In this document: one piece after another, positions 42,313 through 51,007 of the stretch
How the letters are laid out: every line of letters starts with the position of its first letter
How positions within the stretch are numbered: the first letter of the stretch is position 1
Assembly: GCF_028369065.1 (NCBI RefSeq)
Contig: NZ_JAQNDA010000004.1
Coordinates: 124,001 to 188,000 of the forward strand
Source of the DNA: Marinobacter sp. SS21
GTDB taxonomy: Bacteria > Pseudomonadota > Gammaproteobacteria > Pseudomonadales > Oleiphilaceae
DNA: 64,000 nucleotides
Direction of reading: 5' to 3'
The notes under the pieces: model-generated
What the model was told of the DNA's origin: nothing
What the model saw: the letters and a program-made list of their open reading frames with translations, nothing else
Database searches by the model: none
Translations under genes and position numbers: made by a program

Positions 42313-43755
42313 ATGGAAACGCGTAACGTGGACGTCGCCATCATCGGCGCGGGCACCGCCGGTCTGGGGGCTTACCGGGCCGCCCGCAAGCACACCGACC
42401 GCATCGCGCTGATCGAGGCCGGCCCCCATGGAACCACCTGCGCCCGGGTGGGCTGTATGCCCAGCAAATTGCTGATTGCGGCGGCGGACGCCGCCCATGA
42501 CATCGACCGGGCGGCGCTGTTCGGCGTCCACGCCGACGCGCCGTGGGTTGATGGCAAGGCGGTCCTGGCGCGGGTGCGTGCCGAGCGGGACCGCTTCGTC
42601 GGCTTCGTGCTGGCATCGCTGGCGGACTTTGCCGACGAGCACAAGGTCCAGGGCCAGGCCCGTTTTGTCGCACCCCAGCGGCTGGTGATCGACGACCGGC
42701 TGGAACTGCAGGCGGAGCGGATTGTCATCGCCGCCGGTTCGCGACCGAACGTCCCGGCGTTTTTACGGGGGGCGGAGGATCGGCTCCTCGTCAACGACGA
42801 CTTGTTCGAACTGGAGGCGCTGCCGACGTCGGTGGCGGTGTTCGGGCCCGGAGTCATCGGGCTGGAATTAGGTCAGGCCCTGAACCGGCTGGGTGTGCGG
42901 GTGCGCATGTTTGGCGTCGGCGGGGCGGTGGGGCCGATCCGCGATCCGGCCATTCGCGACTATGCCCTGGCCACTTTTAACACCGAGTTTCCGCTGGACC
43001 CGGACGCCCGGGTTTCGGCGGTGGCGCGAACCGGGGCCGGTGTGGCGGTGACGTTCACCGGCGCCGGCGGTGATGAGGTCACCGAGACCTTCGACTACCT
43101 GCTGGCGGCGACCGGGCGGCGGTCCAATGTCGATACCCTGGACCTGCAGCACGGCGAACTGCCGCTGGATACGGGGGGCGTGCCGAAGTTTGACCGTTTC
43201 ACCCTGCAATGTGGCGACCGCCCGGTGTTCATTGCGGGCGACGCCAACAACGATCTGCCGCTGCTGCACGAGGCGGCGGATGAGGGGCGCATTGCCGGTG
43301 ACAACGCGGGCCGGTATCCTGACCTCCGTTCCGGCTTGCGACGGGTTCCGCTGGCGGTGGTGTTCACCGATCCCCAGATCGCCACGATCGGGTTGACCCT
43401 TGAGCAAGTGGATGTGCGCTGCCAGGGCTGCTACGGCGTGGGTGAGGTGTCGTTCGAAGACCAGGGCCGCAGCCGGGTGATGGGCCGCAACCGCGGCTTG
43501 TTGCGAGTGTATGGCGAGCAGGGCTCGGGGTTATTTCTGGGCGCCGAGATGTTTGCGCCGGCGGCCGAGCACATGGGCCACCTGCTGGCCTGGGCGGTGC
43601 AAATGCGCATGACGGTGAGCGAGATGCTGGACATGCCGTTCTACCACCCGGTGATTGAAGAAGGACTGCGCACGGTCCTGCGCGACCTAAACCACAACCT
43701 CCACATCGGCCCGGAAATGGTCGAGCGCTGCATGGATTGCGGTCCGGGCGCCTGA
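42313..43755 (+). CDS. Dihydrolipoamide-dehydrogenase-like flavoprotein disulfide reductase
   Basis: The 480-residue enzyme has an FAD-binding GxGxxG (AIIGAGTAGLGAYRAAR) and the redox-active pair in TTCARVGCMPSKLL (CxxxxC). An NAD(P) site (VAVFGPGVIGLELGQAL), the second FAD motif (PVFIAGDANND) and a C-terminal dimer domain with FYHPVIEEGL as the catalytic His-Glu pair follow. It is not beside any 2-oxoacid dehydrogenase genes, so its partner is unknown. The last residues, ERCMDCGPGA, add a CxxC absent from standard Lpd and recall the extra Cys of mercuric reductase tails. Confidence 0.85.
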   Translation: METRNVDVAIIGAGTAGLGAYRAARKHTDRIALIEAGPHGTTCARVGCMPSKLLIAAADAAHDIDRAALFGVHADAPWVDGKAVLARVRAERDRFVGFVLASLADFADEHKVQGQARFVAPQRLVIDDRLELQAERIVIAAGSRPNVPAFLRGAEDRLLVNDDLFELEALPTSVAVFGPGVIGLELGQALNRLGVRVRMFGVGGAVGPIRDPAIRDYALATFNTEFPLDPDARVSAVARTGAGVAVTFTGAGGDEVTETFDYLLAATGRRSNVDTLDLQHGELPLDTGGVPKFDRFTLQCGDRPVFIAGDANNDLPLLHEAADEGRIAGDNAGRYPDLRSGLRRVPLAVVFTDPQIATIGLTLEQVDVRCQGCYGVGEVSFEDQGRSRVMGRNRGLLRVYGEQGSGLFLGAEMFAPAAEHMGHLLAWAVQMRMTVSEMLDMPFYHPVIEEGLRTVLRDLNHNLHIGPEMVERCMDCGPGA

Positions 43756-43800
43756 CCTCCTGGCCGCAGCGGCGGGCCGCCCAACGGTGGACGGCCCGAA

Positions 43801-45219
43801 ATGGCGTCGATGAAGCGATTCGAACAACTTGCCCATGACATCGCGGAGCTGATCCGCGGCGGTACCTTGCAGCCCGGCCAGCGGATTCCCTCGGTGCGTA
43901 TGGCCAGTCGCCAGTACAATGTCAGCCCGTCCACCGTCTTCCGCGCCTACTATCTGCTGGAAAACCTGGGGCTGGTTCATGCCCGCCCCCAGTCCGGCTA
44001 CTTTGTCACCAGCCTGACGTCCCATCCATTACCGGAAACCTCCGCCCCGCAGCGGGAGCCAAGGACCACGCCGGTGGATGTCAGCGAACTGGTGTTCTCC
44101 ATCCTGCGCTCCATGCGGGAGGCCAGCCAGGTGCCGCTGGGCTCGGCCTTCCCCAGTCCCAGCCTGTTTCCGTTGCGGCGCCTGGCCCGTTCCATGGCCA
44201 AAGCGACCCGGCTGATGGACGTCAACTCGGTGGTGACCGATCTGCCGCCGGGCAACCTGCAGTTGCGGCGGCAGATCGCGGTGCGCTATGCCATCTCGGG
44301 GGTGTCGGTGCCGGCGGACGAGATCCTGGTAACCGACGGTGCCCTGGAGGCGCTGAACCTGTGCCTGCAGGCGATCACCCAGCCCGGCGACCTGGTGGCC
44401 ATCGAAGCGCCGGCATTCTATGCCTGCCTGCAGGTGCTGGAGCGGCTACAGCTGCAGGCGGTGGAGATTCCGGTGGCGGCCAGCGGTGGCATTGACCTGG
44501 CGGTGCTGGAGCGGGCGTTGCAACAGCACGACATCAAGGCCTGTTGGTTCATGACCAATTTCCAGAACCCCACCGGGGTCTCGCTCAATGCCGAGCGCAA
44601 GCAGCAGCTGGTGGCGCTGCTGCACCGCCACCAGATTCCGCTGGTGGAAGACGACGTCTACGGCGAGCTGTATTTTGGCCAGCAGGCACCGGTGATGGCC
44701 AAGTCCTTTGACCGGGATGGCCTGGTATTGCACTGCAGTTCGTTCTCCAAGTGCCTGGCGCCCGGCTATCGGGTGGGGTGGGTGTCCGCGGGGCGCTATC
44801 TGGAACGGCTACAGCGCCTCAAATTAATGACCACGCTGTCCGCCTCGGTGCCCGCCCAGGCGGCGCTGGCGGATTACCTGGAGTTCGGTGGTTTTGACCG
44901 CCACCTGCGCGGCCTGCGGGCCGAGCTGGAGGCCCAGAAGCATCAGCTGTTCGCGGCCATCGACCGCTACTTTCCAGCCGACGTGCGGGTGACCCGACCG
45001 GATGGCGGCTACTTCCTGTGGCTGGAGCTGGCCAGGAACGTCGACAGCCTGCAACTGTTCCGGCGGGCGGCCGAGGCTGGCATTTCGATCGCGCCGGGGC
45101 CGATGTTTTCCGCCACTCGCTCCTTCCACCACTGCCTACGGCTGAATTTCGGCCATCCCTGGTCGGAGCAGCTGGATGCGGCCATGGCGACCCTGGGGGG
45201 GCTGATCGGCCAAGCCTGA
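43801..45219 (+). CDS. MocR-family transcription regulator (GntR DNA-binding plus aminotransferase domain)
   Basis: The 472-residue protein has an N-terminal GntR winged helix (AELIRGGTLQPGQRIPSVRM, then SPSTVFRAYYLLE). A fold-type I aminotransferase-like domain follows, with NFQNPTGVSL, VEDDVYGELYFG and SSFSKCLAPGYRVGW, the last holding the PLP Lys. MocR proteins use PLP and an amine to control genes for PLP, GABA, taurine or polyamine use. The target is unknown. It lies 46 bases after the flavoprotein gene on the same strand and is not next to an obvious metabolic partner. Confidence 0.88.
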   Translation: MASMKRFEQLAHDIAELIRGGTLQPGQRIPSVRMASRQYNVSPSTVFRAYYLLENLGLVHARPQSGYFVTSLTSHPLPETSAPQREPRTTPVDVSELVFSILRSMREASQVPLGSAFPSPSLFPLRRLARSMAKATRLMDVNSVVTDLPPGNLQLRRQIAVRYAISGVSVPADEILVTDGALEALNLCLQAITQPGDLVAIEAPAFYACLQVLERLQLQAVEIPVAASGGIDLAVLERALQQHDIKACWFMTNFQNPTGVSLNAERKQQLVALLHRHQIPLVEDDVYGELYFGQQAPVMAKSFDRDGLVLHCSSFSKCLAPGYRVGWVSAGRYLERLQRLKLMTTLSASVPAQAALADYLEFGGFDRHLRGLRAELEAQKHQLFAAIDRYFPADVRVTRPDGGYFLWLELARNVDSLQLFRRAAEAGISIAPGPMFSATRSFHHCLRLNFGHPWSEQLDAAMATLGGLIGQA

Positions 45220-45336
45220 GGGGGTCGCGGCTTCTGATTAACTGATACGCTTTTAAATAGTAAAACTGAGTCTGTTTCTTAGGCGGCCGCAAGGGGACAC
45301 TGGTGTCGATCCAGTACCTAGCTTGGGAACCCGCCC

Positions 45337-46743
45337 ATGAGCGAGCGCATACCTGCCACCAACATTCCGGTTCAAACCGTCGCGCCGGCGCACAACGCTG
45401 AACCCATTGTCACCAAGAGCTTCCGCGGCCGTTACCGCAATCTCCGGATTGCCGGTGGGGGACTGCTGTTCGGCCTGTATTTCGTCACCGTCTGGCTGAG
45501 CTGGGACGGTCGCCAGGCGGTGCTTTGGGACATCTCCCAGCGTCAGTTTCACATCTTCGGCGCCACTTTCTGGCCGCAGGACCTGACCCTGTTGACCGGG
45601 GGGCTGGTGATCTGTGCCTTTGGCCTGTTCTTCATCACCGTGTTGGCGGGCCGGATTTGGTGCGGCTACAGCTGCCCCCAGAGCATGTGGACCTGGCTGT
45701 TCCTGTGGGTGGAGCAGTTCAGCGAAGGTGACCGCAACCAGCGCCTTAAGCTGGATCGTGCTCCCTGGGGAGTGACCAAGCTGTGGCGCCGGGGCCAGAA
45801 GCATGTCCTGTGGCTGCTGATCAGTGTGGCCACCGGGTTGACGTTTGTTGGCTACTTCACCCCGATCCGGCCGTTGGTGTCGGAGCTGGTGGCCCTGGAG
45901 GCGGGGGCGATGAGTCTGTTCTGGCTGTTTTTCTTTACCGCCGCCACCTACCTCAATGCCGGCTGGTTGCGGGAGAAGGTTTGTTTGCACATGTGTCCCT
46001 ATGGCCGTTTTCAGTCGGTGATGCTGGACGACGATTCGGTGGTGATCAGCTACGATGCCGGCCGGGGCGATCCCCGTGGCCATCGCCGGCGGGAGCTGGC
46101 GCCGGCGGAGGCCGGGCTGGGCGATTGCATTGATTGCCAGCAGTGCGTGCAGGTCTGTCCCACCGGCATCGACATTCGCGATGGGCTGCAGATGGAGTGT
46201 ATCGGCTGTGCCGCCTGCATCGATGTGTGTGATTCGGTGATGGACAAGATGGGCTACCGGCGCGGGCTGATCCGCTACGCCAGCCAGCGTCAGCTGAGCG
46301 GTGGGCCCCTGCGGCTATGGCGGCCGCGGCTGCTGGCCTATGCCGCGGTGCTGACGGCGATGGTGGTGGCCCTGGCCTGGGGCGTGGCGACAAGGGATCT
46401 GATCGGCCTGGAAGTGGCCAAGGATCGGTCGCTGTTCCGCTACAACGCCGCCGGCCAAGTCGAGAACAGCTACCGGCTCAAGCTGTTGAACAAGGCCAGC
46501 GAGCCCCGCACGCTGTTGCTGTCGGTCAGCGGCGCTGAGGCGTTGACGGTCAATGGCCAGACCCGGGTACGGCTGGCCGCCGGGGAGAGCCGGGAGTTGG
46601 CGTGGGCGGTTGCGCTGGCGCCGGAACAACTGCACCGAGTCAGCAGCGAACTGGTGTTCAGCGCCATCGACGCTGAGCAGTCAGGCCAGCACGCCAGCCG
46701 TGTCAGCCGTGTCAGCCGTTTCACCGGGCCCCCGGGCTCGTGA
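45337..46743 (+). CDS. ccoG: Cytochrome cbb3 oxidase accessory protein CcoG (RdxA/FixG family)
   Basis: CcoG is a membrane iron-sulfur protein that reduces Cu(II) for cbb3 oxidase assembly. The 468-residue protein has about five membrane segments. CGYSCPQSMWTW is near residue 110, MCPYGRFQS follows, and two 4Fe-4S motifs are seen as CIDCQQCVQVCPTG and CIGCAACIDVCD. The C-terminal Ig-like domain starts near TRDLIGLEV. No ccoNOPQ or ccoHIS genes are in the window. Its 3' end overlaps the convergent DUF2061 gene by 63 bases, where a nine-base GTCAGCCGT repeat occurs. Confidence 0.93.
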   Translation: MSERIPATNIPVQTVAPAHNAEPIVTKSFRGRYRNLRIAGGGLLFGLYFVTVWLSWDGRQAVLWDISQRQFHIFGATFWPQDLTLLTGGLVICAFGLFFITVLAGRIWCGYSCPQSMWTWLFLWVEQFSEGDRNQRLKLDRAPWGVTKLWRRGQKHVLWLLISVATGLTFVGYFTPIRPLVSELVALEAGAMSLFWLFFFTAATYLNAGWLREKVCLHMCPYGRFQSVMLDDDSVVISYDAGRGDPRGHRRRELAPAEAGLGDCIDCQQCVQVCPTGIDIRDGLQMECIGCAACIDVCDSVMDKMGYRRGLIRYASQRQLSGGPLRLWRPRLLAYAAVLTAMVVALAWGVATRDLIGLEVAKDRSLFRYNAAGQVENSYRLKLLNKASEPRTLLLSVSGAEALTVNGQTRVRLAAGESRELAWAVALAPEQLHRVSSELVFSAIDAEQSGQHASRVSRVSRFTGPPGS

Positions 46744-46974
46744 GCCGGCAGCGGTGTCGAGGCGCAGCCATACTTGCTCATGGACAAAGTAGGCGACGGT
46801 ATTGATGGCCGGTTCCACCATGGCGATCAGACCGCCGATCAGGAGATCGCCGGTCAACAGGTAGGCCACGGAGAAGGCGACCGTAAAGTGGGTGATGGCG
46901 AAGGTCGCGGTTTTGAGCAGCGACCGGTCGGTGACCCGGTGGCGCTGCTGGATCAGCTGCTTCATGGCACTCAT
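46681..46974 (-). CDS. DUF2061 small membrane protein
   Basis: The 97-residue protein has two hydrophobic segments, with FAITHFTVAFSVAYLLTGDL and GGLIAMVEPAINTVAYFVHE, the hallmark of the DUF2061 family, whose function is unknown. The C-terminal ETADTADTAG run is translated from the repeat shared with the opposite strand of ccoG. A stop beyond the ccoG end means the two genes overlap tail to tail. The family match ends before this tail, so the overlap may be recent. Confidence 0.8.
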   Translation of the reverse strand: MSAMKQLIQQRHRVTDRSLLKTATFAITHFTVAFSVAYLLTGDLLIGGLIAMVEPAINTVAYFVHEQVWLRLDTAAGSRARGPGETADTADTAGVLA

Positions 46975-47091
46975 GGTGGACTCCGGTGTGCATGTTCAGT
47001 GACGAGTCATGATCAGGATTGTTGATAGCATAATGGAATTGTTTGTCTTTAGATCATTGGAGTTAGCTATCGGTTGGATTGGCAGCTTAAA

Positions 47092-47121
47092 TTTCACGGC
47101 TCAGCCAGTGGTGGCTATATT
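47092..47121 (+). promoter_or_regulatory. Candidate dps promoter
   Basis: TATATT (47116-47121) lies about 40 bases before the dps start. The matching -35 region, near 47092-47098 (TTTCACG), is poor, as is usual for activator-dependent promoters such as OxyR-controlled dps. I could not identify an OxyR site by eye. The upstream 100 bases are AT-rich and hold no other gene. Confidence 0.35.
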
Positions 47122-47162
47122 GGATGCATGTCAACTCACACGATCATCCAGGGAGATGCTGA

Positions 47163-47636
47163 ATGAGCACCAATATCATTGGATTGGACACCGCCAAGAC
47201 CCAACAGCTGGCCGAGGCCCTGAACGACTTGTTGGCCAATTACCAGATCTTCTATATGAACGTCCGGGGCTATCACTGGAACATCAAGGGCGAGAATTTT
47301 TTTGAACTGCATGCGAAGTTCGAGGAGTTGTACAACGACTTGTTGCTCAAGGTGGATGAGGTGGCGGAACGGGTGCTCACACTGGGGCACCGGCCGGTCC
47401 ACGCCTACAGCGCCTACATCGAGCGCTCGGAGGTAGCGGAAAGCAAGAATGTGTCCGACGGCCGCGCGGCGGTCGGCCAGATTGTGGACAGCTTCGCCAA
47501 GCTGATTGGCAAGCAACGGGCGCTGCTGAGTCTGGCGGGTGACGCCGACGACGAAGGCACCGTTGCGCTGATGAGCGATTACATTTCCCAGCAGGAAAAG
47601 ACCGTTTGGATGTACCGCAGTTATCTCGGGCAGTGA
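47163..47636 (+). CDS. dps: Dps-family ferritin-like DNA-protection protein
   Basis: Dps proteins form 12-subunit shells that oxidise and store iron using peroxide and protect DNA. The 157 residues form the four-helix fold. NVRGYHWNIKGENFFELHAK and FEELYNDLLLKVDEVAERV hold the inter-subunit ferroxidase His, His, Asp and Glu residues. It has no Lys-rich N-terminal tail, so direct DNA binding is uncertain. It is followed by a clear terminator and is a single-gene unit. Confidence 0.9.
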   Translation: MSTNIIGLDTAKTQQLAEALNDLLANYQIFYMNVRGYHWNIKGENFFELHAKFEELYNDLLLKVDEVAERVLTLGHRPVHAYSAYIERSEVAESKNVSDGRAAVGQIVDSFAKLIGKQRALLSLAGDADDEGTVALMSDYISQQEKTVWMYRSYLGQ

Positions 47637-47679
47637 GGCGCTGGCCGCTGCTTAACCGCTCTTCGGCAACCCTGTGTTT

Positions 47680-47706
47680 GGCGGCCCAATGTGGCCGCCT
47701 GTTTTT
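47680..47706 (+). terminator. Intrinsic terminator after dps
   Basis: Arms GGCGGCC (47680-47686) and GGCCGCC (47693-47699) pair perfectly around six bases, and TGTTTTT follows. It lies 44 bases past the dps stop and 26 bases before the stop of the convergent FAD-reductase gene. Confidence 0.85.
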
Positions 47707-47731
47707 CGCTACAGTGAAGGTTCCGGCCCCG

Positions 47732-48856
47732 CTAGATCGCGGTCTGCAGCGGTGGCACCGCTTGATGCAGGAACCACTTCTCGGTGACCACCTTGCGGGT
47801 AAACCAGTGGGACCGCATCAGGGTGCCGGCCAGCGGGGTTTTCATCCAGCCCGGCACATGCCAGCCGTCGTCCCGGTTCATGGCGCGGGTGCCGAATCGC
47901 GAGGCAATGGCCTCGCCGTAGCTCTGCAGCGACTGCGCGGATGAGTCGGGCGCGCGGCGAATCACCTGGGCCGCCAGCAGCGCGGATTCCACCGCCGGTC
48001 GGATGCCTTCCCCGCTCTGGGTATAGGCCAGGCCGGCGGAATCACCGATCAGCAGCACTCCCTCGTCCACCAGCGGCCGCTCGGCGTGATCGTAGAGCAG
48101 ATAGGCGTGGCCCTTGAAGCGACCCGGCAGGTCGGCGGGGATGCGGCCGCTGCGCTGCATGTCCTCGATAAAGTGCTGCAAGTGGTCGCTGAGCTTGTGG
48201 TTGTCTTCCCGTCCCAGGCCGATGTTCAGGTAGTTGCCCTTGCGAAAGATCCAGGCATAACCCTTCAGGTCACGGCAAAACCACAGCTCCGGCGCGTCGC
48301 CTTGTGCTTCGCAGTCGCTGGCCTGTTCGGGGGTCATTGCAAACTCCACCTCCTTGGCCGCCACCACTGTTTCATGACCTCCCGGGCCGTCGCCGAGCAG
48401 CGCGGCGATGGGACAGAAATGGCCGCCGGCGCCGACCAGCAACGGGGTTTGCCAGCGCTCATTGACCAGCCAGTTATGGCCCTGCCGCTCGACCGATTTG
48501 ACGGCAACGCCCAGCGCCTTGTCCACGGTGGTCCGGTCGAGCAGGAAGTGATCGAATTCACAGCGGCGGATGCCGTAGCTGACCACCTCGCCGTGGTCGT
48601 TTTCAACCGCCGATTGCCCCATCAGGCCGATGCGAAAACGGCGGATGGGTTGCAGGGTGTGGCTCTGGCCATAGTGCTCCGGGTCCACCTGCAGGCTGGC
48701 CAGCACCGAGGGGGTGACCCAGCCGGCGCAGGTTTTGTCGCGGGGAAACGCCTGCTTGTCGATCAGCAGAACCCGCTTGCCGCTGTGCTCCAGTGCCCAG
48801 GCCAGGGTGGAGCCGGAGGGGCCGCCCCCCACCACGATCACGTCGTAATACTCCAT
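47732..48856 (-). CDS. FAD-dependent oxidoreductase of the geranylgeranyl-reductase family
   Basis: The 374-residue flavoprotein has an N-terminal Rossmann motif (VIVVGGGPSGSTLAWALE), an FPRDKTCAGWVTPSVL segment with a conserved Cys, and GVLLIGDSAGLAYTQSGEGI for the second FAD site. This family reduces double bonds in isoprenoid or lipid chains. It begins one base after the cfa-like gene ends, so the pair may act on the same lipid. The actual substrate is not known. Confidence 0.8.
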   Translation of the reverse strand: MEYYDVIVVGGGPSGSTLAWALEHSGKRVLLIDKQAFPRDKTCAGWVTPSVLASLQVDPEHYGQSHTLQPIRRFRIGLMGQSAVENDHGEVVSYGIRRCEFDHFLLDRTTVDKALGVAVKSVERQGHNWLVNERWQTPLLVGAGGHFCPIAALLGDGPGGHETVVAAKEVEFAMTPEQASDCEAQGDAPELWFCRDLKGYAWIFRKGNYLNIGLGREDNHKLSDHLQHFIEDMQRSGRIPADLPGRFKGHAYLLYDHAERPLVDEGVLLIGDSAGLAYTQSGEGIRPAVESALLAAQVIRRAPDSSAQSLQSYGEAIASRFGTRAMNRDDGWHVPGWMKTPLAGTLMRSHWFTRKVVTEKWFLHQAVPPLQTAI

Positions 48857-48857
48857 A

Positions 48858-50177
48858 TCAATGACTCCCCGGGGCCGCCGGCGACCGGTACAGGTCGCCC
48901 CGATTCTGTGGCAGGTGATTGTTGTCGGCGTGGCTGAACACGACCTGGAACAGCTGCAGTGCCCCCACCTGGAAGGCGGCGATGGAGCCCGCCAGATACA
49001 GCCGCCAGGCGCGGGTGAACTGCTCGTCGTACATGGCGGTGACCCGTTCGTGATGCTGCTCGAAACGATCCAGCCAGTGGGTCAGGGTCTGGGCGTAGTG
49101 CAACCGCAGGTTCTCCACGTCCAGCACCGAGAAATTGCCCTGTTCGCAAATGGACACGAACTCGCCGATGCTCGGCGGGTAGGCGCCGGGGAAGATGCGT
49201 TTCTCGATCCAGGCATTCAGCAGCATCGGGCGATTGCGGCCGATGCTGTGCAGCAGCGCCAGGCCCTGGGGCTTGAGAGTACGCTGAATCAGCGCCGCCA
49301 GCTCCAGGTAGTGATCGGTGCCCACGTGCTCCAGCATGCCCACCGAGACAAAGGCGTCGTACTGGCCGTTGATGTTGCGGTAGTCCTCTTCGATGTACTC
49401 GATCAGGTGGTCTAGCTTCTGGCGACGGGCTTGTGCCCGGGCGTAGCTGATCTGTTCGTGGGAGATGTTGTAGGCGTGAACGGTGACGCCGTAGTGGCGG
49501 GCCATGTAACGGGCCAGGCCGCCCCAGCCACAGCCGGCTTCGACCACGGTCTGACCAGGCTGCAGGCGCAGCTTGCGACAGACATGCTCCAGCTTGGCCA
49601 GCTGCGCCTGTTCCAGGCTCAACGAGGCTGACTCGTAGTAGGCGCAGGTGTACTGCATTTCGGCCTGATCGAGCCAGAGCTGGTAGAACTCGTTACCCAG
49701 GTCATAGTGGTGGTGGATGTTCGCCCTGGCCTCTTCCAGGCCGGTAGAGCGGGGGTGATGGTTGCGCCACAGTGTCTCCAGCCACTTGGGCCAGTGACTG
49801 CTGGCCCGGTGGATGCTGCGGTACAGCAGGGCCATCAGGCCCGACAGATCCTGATCCACATCCACGCGACCGGCGCTGTACAGGTCGCCAAACGCCAGGT
49901 TGGGGTTGGTGGCCAGGGAATACAGGGCGCGGGGGTCGTTAAGGGTGACGGTGTAGCGGGCATCGCCCTGATCCGGCTCAATGAGATCGCCGTTCCAGAG
50001 GCGAAAGCGAATCGGCGGTGAACCCACCATGTGAAGGACCTTGCCGATCAGCCAGCGTTCATAACTGTGGGGCTCTCGGCTGACGTACTGGGTGGTTGCA
50101 GGAAGGGCTGGCTGATCGGCGCTTCCGGCGTTGGCCTTGTCGGTTTCCGTGACCTTGTTGGCAGTGCTTGGATTCAT
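48858..50177 (-). CDS. cfa: Cyclopropane-fatty-acyl-phospholipid synthase family methyltransferase
   Basis: This SAM-dependent enzyme adds a methylene (or methyl) group to membrane acyl chains. Of its 439 residues the N-terminal region (VGSPPIRFRLWNGDLIEP) matches CFA synthases. The methyltransferase core has VVEAGCGWGGLARYMARHYG as motif I, then ISHEQISYARAQARR, EEDYRNINGQYDAFVSVGML and EHVG. Pairing with a geranylgeranyl-reductase-like flavoprotein recalls methyltransferase-reductase pairs that make methyl-branched or furan fatty acids, so the product may not be a plain cyclopropane. A triplicated repeat lies upstream. Confidence 0.85.
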   Translation of the reverse strand: MNPSTANKVTETDKANAGSADQPALPATTQYVSREPHSYERWLIGKVLHMVGSPPIRFRLWNGDLIEPDQGDARYTVTLNDPRALYSLATNPNLAFGDLYSAGRVDVDQDLSGLMALLYRSIHRASSHWPKWLETLWRNHHPRSTGLEEARANIHHHYDLGNEFYQLWLDQAEMQYTCAYYESASLSLEQAQLAKLEHVCRKLRLQPGQTVVEAGCGWGGLARYMARHYGVTVHAYNISHEQISYARAQARRQKLDHLIEYIEEDYRNINGQYDAFVSVGMLEHVGTDHYLELAALIQRTLKPQGLALLHSIGRNRPMLLNAWIEKRIFPGAYPPSIGEFVSICEQGNFSVLDVENLRLHYAQTLTHWLDRFEQHHERVTAMYDEQFTRAWRLYLAGSIAAFQVGALQLFQVVFSHADNNHLPQNRGDLYRSPAAPGSH

Positions 50178-50262
50178 GGATGCTGATCTCCCACGTCGGC
50201 TGAATCACCACAGCGGCGACCCTGTGCCACGCCACCGTGCGCGCCTTCTGGCGGGGCAGAGC

Positions 50263-50330
50263 GTCGCTTGTCGTCTGTTCAGTGTCGCTTGTCGTCTGTT
50301 CAGTATAGAGTCGCTGTGGTCTGTTCAGTA
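50263..50330. repeat. Triplicate 21-base repeat upstream of the cfa-like gene
   Basis: GTCGCTTGTCGTCTGTTCAG occurs twice (from 50263 and 50284, period 21) and a third, degenerate copy starts at 50310. On the coding strand of cfa the units read GAACAGAC repeated three times, and two are preceded by TATACT, a good -10 box. The array fills the promoter region of cfa and could be tandem operators or duplicated promoters. Confidence 0.65.
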
Positions 50331-50350
50331 TAGAAAGTGATCAGATTTTG

Positions 50351-51007
50351 TCATCCATGCCCGGGAATGCCGCCGGTTCTGAGCCTAACTTCGTCGAAAT
50401 GGGAGCTGGCGGTGGTGAGCCAATAGCCGCTCAATTGCCGACTCTGGCACATCCAGCAAGAGCCATCCGGCAGCTGAACCTGACTCACGTCGGCGTGCGG
50501 TGCACGAATACGTACCGCCTTCGGGTCCATGCGCAGACCCTGGCCCGCGGCCTTGAGCGCGGCTTCCTTGAGGGTCCACAGCCGAATCAGTTGATGGCTC
50601 CGGTGCGGCTGGTTCTGCAGCCAGTCATACTCGGCCCGGGTCAGCACGCGGGTTGCCAAGGTATCGAGATCGGCGAGTTGCCGTTGGCGCTCGATATCGA
50701 TGCCGATGGGGGCGTCGGATACCGCGACCGCACAGGCACGGTCGGCGTGGCTGACATTAAAATGGCAGGCTGCGTCGCCGACTTCCGGCTTGCCCAGCGG
50801 CGATGTCGCAAACTGCCACTGGGCTGGTGGCCTCTCCGGCACTCGCTGGCTGAGGGCATAGCGCTTCAGCAGGTGTGCATTGATGGCCAGTTGGCGCGCG
50901 TGCGGATTCCTCAGCCGCTGGCTGCTCCGCCGTTCAGCGTTGTTCAGCCAGGCCTCCGGCAGGGGCAAGGGGCCCAGCCAGAACCACGCCTCAGGCGGCC
51001 GGGGCAC
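50351..51007 (-). CDS. Sfp-type 4'-phosphopantetheinyl transferase
   Basis: This enzyme puts the phosphopantetheine arm on carrier proteins, here most likely the free ACP and the NRPS PCP of the same operon. FNVSHADRACAVAVS is motif P1, IGIDIERQRQLADLD is P2 with the Mg-binding Asp and Glu, and LWTLKEAALKAAGQGL is P3. I use GTG 51007, with AAGG five bases before it, overlapping the DoxX-like gene by 17 bases. The longer frame runs through that gene and is not like the family. It is the last gene of the biosynthetic operon. Confidence 0.93.
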   Translation of the reverse strand: MPRPPEAWFWLGPLPLPEAWLNNAERRSSQRLRNPHARQLAINAHLLKRYALSQRVPERPPAQWQFATSPLGKPEVGDAACHFNVSHADRACAVAVSDAPIGIDIERQRQLADLDTLATRVLTRAEYDWLQNQPHRSHQLIRLWTLKEAALKAAGQGLRMDPKAVRIRAPHADVSQVQLPDGSCWMCQSRQLSGYWLTTASSHFDEVRLRTGGIPGHG

